Assembly: GCA_027922465.2 (NCBI GenBank) | Contig: BQMF02000816.1 | Span: forward strand, 29,971-93,970 | Length of the DNA stretch: 64,000 nt | Reading direction: 5' to 3' | Origin: Turritopsis dohrnii | Taxonomy: Eukaryota; Cnidaria; Hydrozoa; Anthoathecata; Oceaniidae | Position numbers and translations under genes: made by a program | Shown: positions 58,305 to 64,000 of the stretch, piece after piece | How positions within the stretch are numbered: the stretch's first letter is position 1 | Layout: each line of letters opens with the position of its first letter | The notes under the pieces: model-generated | The model's input: the letters and a program-made list of their open reading frames with translations, nothing else | What the model was told of the DNA's origin: nothing | The model's database searches: none

Positions 58305-58345
58305 GAAAGAGAAACTGGACTTGAACCAGCAACCTTGTCTCGATA
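58305..58345 (-). repeat. tRNA-like B-box fragment
   Basis: On the minus strand GACAAGGTTGCTGGTTCAAG TCCAG is a good tRNA T-arm/B box. No A box or cloverleaf could be built upstream, so it is probably a SINE fragment, not a tRNA gene. Confidence 0.4.
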
Positions 58346-58349
58346 CAAA

Positions 58350-59395
58350 CATATCATAAATGAACTCGGAAGTGGGAACATAATTATAAATTACAAGAAT
58401 CCTGTTTTCGGAAATTTCTTTAAACATTTTCGAACGATATATAACAGATGTTATCATTTTGAAACACTACTACAATATTCTACTATATTCTCAGATAACT
58501 TTGTTTTTATTTTCCAATACTAACAATCAAACAACTTCAAACAATTTCAGACCATCAAATTTTCATGGTGAACAATTAAGTTTGTATTATTTTTTCTAAC
58601 TGTTGAAGAATCTGCAAGAATTTTCACCGAAAAATTGGATGGCCTGAAGTTATCACGTAGACATATTCCTTGCTCATTTCTGCTTGCACACCATAACAAA
58701 AACCAATATCTACAACAAACGTTGAATTAAGCTCAATGAGTGCTATTTACGAAGTTCATTCAACCTGCAGTTGTTTTAAACTACTACTACTGCAGCTTTG
58801 GTATGCTGAATAGCTTTTTATGTCATCAGGCCTATTACCACTACTTTCAAATTTTATCAAAGCTACACGAAGAGAACAAAAACTGACAAAATGTTACACA
58901 TAAACGGTGAAGCTACACAAAAACTGTGAAGTCTTATAAACTACTACATAACATACTGCATAAGATATATGCAAAACAACATCGCAAACTTTAATTGCAA
59001 GCATCATCTAAATATATCAAACTAAAAGGTTAACAACTGAAATTTGCCTTCAATCTGTGTTAAAATGACAAAAGTATGGAACAAACATAAGTTATAGTTA
59101 TACTCACTTTCGATCGTTCATATTGAATTTTCGTACGAATTTGTTGAAAAGTGTACTTTTCTAGTATATCTTCGCCATCTAACGCCTCGTTCACATTCTC
59201 CAGGGTTATACCACCATTTACAACCAGATGATGGCATTTTCTTTGAATAACGTTTTCTTCTTGTCGACTGAATAGTCTTTTCCTTTTCCTTGTTTCTCCT
59301 TTAAACTAAAGAAAAACATCCAATTGAGATAACAGATATAACATAAAATGTAATTTATTTAATGTGAACAATGATTAGATGTAGTTGCAGGCGAC
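58350..59395. other. No supported gene
   Basis: AT-rich. The region below the recombinase stop may include its 3' UTR. Nothing else was recognised. Confidence 0.4.
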
Positions 59396-59417
59396 CCTTG
59401 CTTCCACAACGTCTTCT

Positions 59418-60401
59418 TCATAAGCACGCTAGTTGTTGACTTACATAACTTTTTTTTGGCGAACAATTTATGATCGACCGAACTTTATCAACCATTTGTT
59501 TTTCGGATACATCGCCAAGATCTTTCCAGTAACGCTGTAATTCACGGACACGCTGTACAGAAACGGCACATTTGCCAATTTCAAGTGCAAAAATACTACG
59601 TATTTTCCTTTCTTGCTCAGTGCTCCATTTGTATTTCGGAGATACAGGTACAAGTTTGGTCTCGTTTTCACGTTTTGTTGGAGTGCTACGGATGTTATAA
59701 TATTGTCTCACAATATTTGCACCAACACCAGCAGTTTGTTGCCTTTCACGGATGTGATAACTTACTTCTGCGGTTTTTAAACTGTGTGCCATGGTGTCTG
59801 CCACTTGTTGATGATGACCAAGGCCAGCATCACGAATTCCAGTTGTGGTGCTTTTTCGAATGATATTCAGCGATAGGTTTTTAGGTATATCTCGTCCTTC
59901 AAAAACCCCAGCCTTCATAAACAGTGCATGAATTCGTTTACTCATGTCACCGGATGTCAAGTTGTTCCCATTCTAGGAAACAAAAAACGATTCACTAACA
60001 CTGTTGGTTTGAGAACGAAAGTTATTTTGGTATAACTTGAACCAGTGGTAATGCTTTTCTGGTAGCGATATTATAGCATGACCTTGCGAATAAAACGTTT
60101 TGTGGTGCCGTACTCGTGTCACATATTGCTCCTGGCATTTATTCGCAGACTCAAACTCCTTTAAGAGCATGTTAGCCGAAACGCCAGATCTGTGACCATG
60201 GCTAAAATGAAGAAGGCAAACCAAATGATCACGAACAGCACAGTATTCATTTTGCGTAATGTCTTTAAACTGGCCTGATTCAAATTCCTCTAAAAGCTTT
60301 TCAGCCAATAACGCATTTTGCGACTGCATATACAAGTTCACTTGGTCAGGGGTGACTAGCATTTGGAAGTCCTCCTCCTGCCTTTCCCAAAATCTTTCTC
60401 T
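59418..60401 (-). pseudogene. Tyrosine recombinase (second family) with one in-frame stop
   Basis: The frame begins at a splice-like acceptor (TTTCCAG, about 60402) with RERFWERQEEDFQM and runs to 59418. Box I is HGHRSGVSANMLLKEF (Arg near 60190). The second Arg is in LSLNIIRKSTTTG (59850), the His in HHQQVADTMAHS (59815-59780), and the nucleophile Tyr in AEVSYHIRER (near 59765). All are present. A TAG at 59975-59973 interrupts FFVS|NGNNLTSGDMSKRI in the same frame. After the catalytic domain a helical Lys-rich tail with KYKWSTEQERKIRSIFALEI resembles a Myb-like DNA-binding domain. It is likely a Crypton-like transposon. Upstream coding would lie beyond the 42-bp repeat array. Confidence 0.78.
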
Positions 60402-60419
60402 GGAAACATGATGGAAACA

Positions 60420-60890
60420 TCAATTTAATATCATTTTAACACGATATTTCCACAGTTTGGTTCCAATATTATCATTCCACATGGAACAGTTAACATCTTT
60501 ATATAACTTAACTATAACTTATATAACTTTGAAAAATCTTTTGTATGTGAAGTGATCAAATACGGTAAATTGCAAAATTAGCAACAGTAGTAAAGAATAG
60601 ATTTTGCTATCCTATAAACTACATTATTAACTTAAACTTGTACTGTAATTATACTATAATTAAAAATTGAATAATTTCAACAGCACTATAACTATGCGTA
60701 ACGTAACAATGTCACTTCTTAATCATCTGTCCAAGAAAGCTTTTCGCTGGAATTGGTAAAAACCATTTTTTACATTAATATTTCTAATCTGGTTTTCGAA
60801 CTTTTCGCAACTGGAGCTCCGCTGGAACTATATATTGACAGTGTTAAAAATACTAATACCCAGGTCATTATTTTTTGAAGGTCAAGTAAG
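60420..60890. other. AT-rich spacer
   Basis: No exon was recognised between the recombinase exon and the repeat array. Confidence 0.4.
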
Positions 60891-63069
60891 ATCTAAAAGT
60901 CATTCCCCTAAAGGTTATTTCACTGACGGTGCAAATCATTCCAATCTTTCGAAAAGTCAATCCTATGACGGTGCAAATCGTTCCCATGCCTCGAAAAGTC
61001 ATTCCAATGATGGTGCAAATTGTTCCCAAGCCTCTAAATATCATTTCTATGACGGTGCAAATCGTTCTCACGCCTCTAAAAGTCACTCCAATGACGGTGC
61101 AAATCGTTCCCATGCCTGTAAAAGTGATTCTAATGATGGTGCAAATCGTTCCCATGCCTGCGAAAGTCATTCCAATAGAGGTGCAAATCGTTTCCATGCC
61201 TCTAAAAGTCATTCCAATGATGATGCAAATCGTTCCCATGGCTCTACAAGTCATTCTAACGATGGTGCAAATCGTTCCCATAACAGCAAAAGTCATTCCT
61301 ATGACGGTGCAAATCGTTCCCATGCCTTGAAAAGTCATTCCTATGATGGTGCAAATCGTTCCCATGCCTGCGAAAGGCATTCCAATAGAGGTGCAAACCG
61401 TTCCCATGCTTGCCAAAGTCATTCCAATGATGGTGCAAATCGTTTCCATGCCTCTAAAGGTCATTCCAATGATGGCGCAAATCGTTCCCATGCCTCTACA
61501 AGTCATTCTAATGATAGCGCAAATCGTTCCCATAACAGCAAAAGTCATTACTATGACGGTGCAAATCGTTCCCATGCCTGTAAAAGTGATTCTAATGATG
61601 GTGCAAATCGTTCCCATGCCTGCGAAAGTCATTCCAATAGAGGTGCAAATCGTTCCCATGCCTCTAAAAGTGATTCCTATGACGGTACAAACCGTTCCCA
61701 TGCCTGCCAAAGTCATTCCAATGATGGTGAAAATCGTTTCCATGCCTCTAAAAGTCATTTCAATGACGGTACAAACCGTTCCCATGCCTGCCAAAGTCAT
61801 TCCAATGATGATGCAAATCGTTCCCATGCCTCTACAAGTCATTCTAATGATGGTGCAAATCGTTCCCATAACAGCAAAAGTCATTCCTATGACGGTGCAA
61901 ATCGTTCCCATGCCTGTAAAAGTGATTCTAATGATGGTGCAAATCGTTCCCATGACTGCGAAAGTCATTCCAATAGAGGTGCAAATCGTTCCCATGCCTC
62001 TAAAAGTGATTCCTATGACGGTACAAACCGTTCCCATGCCTGCCAAAGTCATTCCAATGATGGTGCAAATCGTTTCCATGCCTCTAAAAGTCATTTCAAT
62101 GACGGTACAAACCGTTCCCATGCCTGCCAAAGTCATTCCAATGATGATGCAAATCGTTCCCATGCCTCTACAAGTCATTCTAATGATGGTGCAAATCGTT
62201 CCCATAACAGCAAAAGTCATTCCTATGACGGTGCAAATCGTTCCCATGCCTGTAAAAGTAATTCTAATGATGGTACAAATCGTTCCCATGACTGCAAAAG
62301 TCATTCCAATAGAGGTGCAAATCGTTCCCATGCCTCTAAAAGTGATTCCTATGACGGTACAAACCGTTCCCATGCCTGCCAAAGTCGTTCCAATGATGGT
62401 GCAAATCGTTCCCATGCCTCTACAAGTCATTCTAATGATGGTGCAAATCGTTCCCATAACAGCGAAAGTCATTCCTATGACGGTGCAAATCGTGTCCATG
62501 CCTCTAAAAGTCATTCCAATGATGGTGCAAATCGATCCCATGCCTGCCAAAGTCATTCTAACGATGGTGCAAATCGTTCCCATGCCTGTAAAAGTGATTC
62601 CTACGACGGTACAAACCGTTCCCATGCCTGCCAAAGTCATTCCAATGATGGTGCAAATCGTTTCCATGCCTCTAAAAGTCATTCTAACGATGGTGCAAAT
62701 CGTTCCCATGCCTGTAAAAGTGATTCCTATGACGGTACAAACCGTTCCCATGCCTGCCAAAGTCATTCCAATGATGGTGCAAATCGATCCCATGCCTGCC
62801 AAAGTCATTCTAACGATGGTGCAAACCGTTCCCATGCCTGTAAAAGTGATTCCTATGACGGTGCAAATCGTATCCATGCCTCTAAAAGTCATTCCAATGA
62901 TGATGCAAATCGTTCCCATGCCTCTGAAAATCATTCCTATGACGGTGTAAATCGTTCCCATTCCTGTAAAAGTCATTCCATTGACGATGCGAATCGTTTC
63001 CATGCCTCTAAAAGTCATTCTAATGATGGTGCAAATCGTTCCCATTCCTCTCAACAGTCCTTTCTATGA
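60835..63069 (+). CDS. Open frame through the minisatellite, 14-residue repeats (doubtful gene)
   Basis: Because 42 is divisible by three and the unit lacks stops, the + frame is open for 744 codons and encodes 51 copies of GANRSHASKSHSND-type repeats rich in Ser, His, Asn and Asp. The frame contains no Met, and the apparent start at 60835 is TTG. A second + frame (repeats of MVQIVPMPAKVIPM) and a minus frame (MTFRGMGTICTVIG) are nearly as open, so openness alone is no proof. An exon spliced from an upstream ATG is possible. It ends where a 1-bp insertion breaks unit 51. I lean toward non-coding. Confidence 0.25.
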   Translation: MTVLKILIPRSLFFEGQVRSKSHSPKGYFTDGANHSNLSKSQSYDGANRSHASKSHSNDGANCSQASKYHFYDGANRSHASKSHSNDGANRSHACKSDSNDGANRSHACESHSNRGANRFHASKSHSNDDANRSHGSTSHSNDGANRSHNSKSHSYDGANRSHALKSHSYDGANRSHACERHSNRGANRSHACQSHSNDGANRFHASKGHSNDGANRSHASTSHSNDSANRSHNSKSHYYDGANRSHACKSDSNDGANRSHACESHSNRGANRSHASKSDSYDGTNRSHACQSHSNDGENRFHASKSHFNDGTNRSHACQSHSNDDANRSHASTSHSNDGANRSHNSKSHSYDGANRSHACKSDSNDGANRSHDCESHSNRGANRSHASKSDSYDGTNRSHACQSHSNDGANRFHASKSHFNDGTNRSHACQSHSNDDANRSHASTSHSNDGANRSHNSKSHSYDGANRSHACKSNSNDGTNRSHDCKSHSNRGANRSHASKSDSYDGTNRSHACQSRSNDGANRSHASTSHSNDGANRSHNSESHSYDGANRVHASKSHSNDGANRSHACQSHSNDGANRSHACKSDSYDGTNRSHACQSHSNDGANRFHASKSHSNDGANRSHACKSDSYDGTNRSHACQSHSNDGANRSHACQSHSNDGANRSHACKSDSYDGANRIHASKSHSNDDANRSHASENHSYDGVNRSHSCKSHSIDDANRFHASKSHSNDGANRSHSSQQSFL

Positions 63070-63108
63070 CGGCGCAAATCGTTCCCATTCCACTAAATGT
63101 CATTCCAT
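60891..63108 (+). repeat. Minisatellite, ~52 units of 42 bp, with 336-bp higher-order repeat
   Basis: The unit begins GGTGCAAATCGTTCCCATGC and continues CTCTAAAAGTCATTCCAATGAT. GGT starts at 60928 and recurs every 42 bp without an indel to 63028. The next unit starts one base late (63071). Eight distinct unit types repeat in the same order at 61558, 61894 and 62230, exactly 336 bp apart; from 62230 a shorter 6-unit (252 bp) version follows. A degenerate unit precedes 60928. Confidence 0.97.
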
Positions 63109-63270
63109 ACTGGTCATTTCTTAATGAAGAAGCAACAGCATTGTCTGCCAATACTGAGTCACTATAAAATAATTAAATTAAAGAAGAAAACTAGAAGAAG
63201 GGGACAGACGTTTGTTTTGTTTTTGTGCTGTTTTTTTATAGACAATAACTAACAACAAGAAAAAAAATAG

Positions 63271-63523
63271 AAATTACAAGTTAATAGTCTTTCCAACAGA
63301 ATCACCAACTGCCATTGCTTCTTCTGCATTGCTGCCACTATTAGAAATATGGATGTCATTGAAATTTTTGCAGTAGAAAGGCTTGTTTCAATGAGCCAAA
63401 AAGTGATAAGTAAATTACAAGTTAACATTCTTTTTAACAGAATCCCCATCACCAACTTTCATTGCCTCTTTCACGTTTTCACTACTGTTATAAATATTAA
63501 ACTCATTGAAATTCTTGCAAAAA
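63271..63523 (+). repeat. Tandem duplication, ~139-bp unit
   Basis: AAATTACAAGTTAA(T/C)A..CTTT..AACAGAATC...CACCAACT, CATTGC(C/T)TCTT and TCATTGAAATT(T/C)TTGCA recur at 63271-63378 and 63412-63523 in the same order. Confidence 0.75.
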
Positions 63524-63524
63524 G

Positions 63525-64000
63525 TTATAGTTTCCTGACTACAATTTCTATTCTAAAACAATACAAAAACATGACAACTTAAACAAGAAGAACTAACCAT
63601 TCCTGACAACCAGCAATAGCAGTAACCTGAAAATACAACAATGACTTGCAAATACATTCATAAAGTTTGTTTTTATCTGCCTGAATAAACTGTGCATGCA
63701 CAAATATTCAGCGACAGTGGCGTACAAAGTGAAGAAAATAAGATGAAGTTTAATTTGTTAATTTTTTTCTAGTTTTAAACTAAAAACATGCCAGTATACT
63801 GTATGGTTGTAATTAAAAAAGAATTTTTTATTGATTATCTTCTGAAAAAACTAAGGAGAATCTTGACATTGCCTTCTTGGAAGCACAGGAGTTTTATGAA
63901 ATTTTAATATGCACACATAAACACAAACATCTCACAGAGTTTTCTACACTGGGCACCTAGCACCAAAACTCTGATTCTGAGTAATTCATGACAAAATACA
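63525..64000. other. No supported gene
   Basis: AT-rich to the window end. A short + frame near 63838-63958 (LDIAFLEAQEFYEILI) is protein-like but has no clear splice sites or family match. Confidence 0.35.

Noticed and set aside
58278..58523. Frame containing ERETGLEPATLSR
   Set aside because: This peptide is the translation of an antisense tRNA-like B box, a common false protein.
61343..62950. 535-codon plus-strand frame of MVQIVPMPAKVIPM-type repeats
   Set aside because: Another frame of the same minisatellite, interrupted near 61330. No independent support.
60868..63054. 728-codon minus-strand frame of MTFRGMGTICTVIG-type repeats
   Set aside because: It is the antisense of the 42-bp minisatellite; openness follows from the unit. 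No start context, splice site or family supports it.
1..64000. tRNA or rRNA genes, CRISPR arrays, bacterial-type promoters
   Set aside because: No cloverleaf, conserved rRNA block or spaced direct-repeat array was seen; the 42-bp array has no spacers and is a minisatellite.

Overview
This is a eukaryotic window. It is AT-rich and intron-containing, and most of it consists of transposable-element debris of many ages. No bacterial operon, CRISPR array or rRNA gene is visible. The combination of a KRAB/SSXRD/PR-SET gene of the PRDM9 type, several CR1-like, Tx1-like and restriction-endonuclease-type non-LTR retrotransposons, tyrosine-recombinase elements and hAT/Harbinger/mariner MITEs points to a marine invertebrate, most likely a cnidarian. 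That assignment is inference. No database search was possible.

Layout, left to right. 1-1039 is an intact Tc/mariner-type transposase on the minus strand running off the window edge. 2.3-8 kb holds MITEs, a tetranucleotide microsatellite, a reverse-transcriptase (RT) remnant and a fold-back element. 11.8-13.5 kb is a degenerate CR1-like LINE (minus). 14.2-17.3 kb is an R2/NeSL/Hero-like LINE with N-terminal C2H2 finger, RT and C-terminal restriction-like endonuclease in three frames (minus). 18.9-19.5 kb is an unrecognised coiled-coil gene (minus).

22.6-32.8 kb (+) contains the one host gene I can recognise. Five phase-compatible exons encode KRAB, an acidic linker, SSXRD, a zinc knuckle and the first part of a PR/SET domain, in the order known for PRDM9 (meiotic histone methyltransferase that positions recombination). 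The introns are crowded with nested DNA transposons. The rest of the SET domain and any zinc-finger array were not found before 64 kb.

32.9-39.0 kb is a CR1-like LINE split by a 3.1-kb inverted-repeat DNA element carrying an unrecognised pseudogene. 39.8-41.5 kb is a tyrosine-recombinase gene with a C-terminal Myb-like domain followed by a small second ORF; a decayed second copy of both lies at 52.3-53.1 kb. 41.6-42.6 kb is a mixed-orientation repeat block. 45.3-47.6 kb is another broken LINE (+). 48.5-52.1 kb is a Tx1/L1-like LINE (minus). 53.5-54.4 kb is a further LINE remnant. 54.8-55.3 kb is a tRNA-type SINE with a MITE inserted between its A and B boxes. 56.2-56.7 kb is a 3' fragment of an R2-like LINE. 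57.4-58.0 kb is a pogo-like MITE. 59.4-60.4 kb (minus) is a second, different tyrosine recombinase broken by one in-frame TAG. 60.9-63.1 kb is an array of about 52 copies of a 42-bp unit with a 336-bp higher-order period, open in three reading frames.
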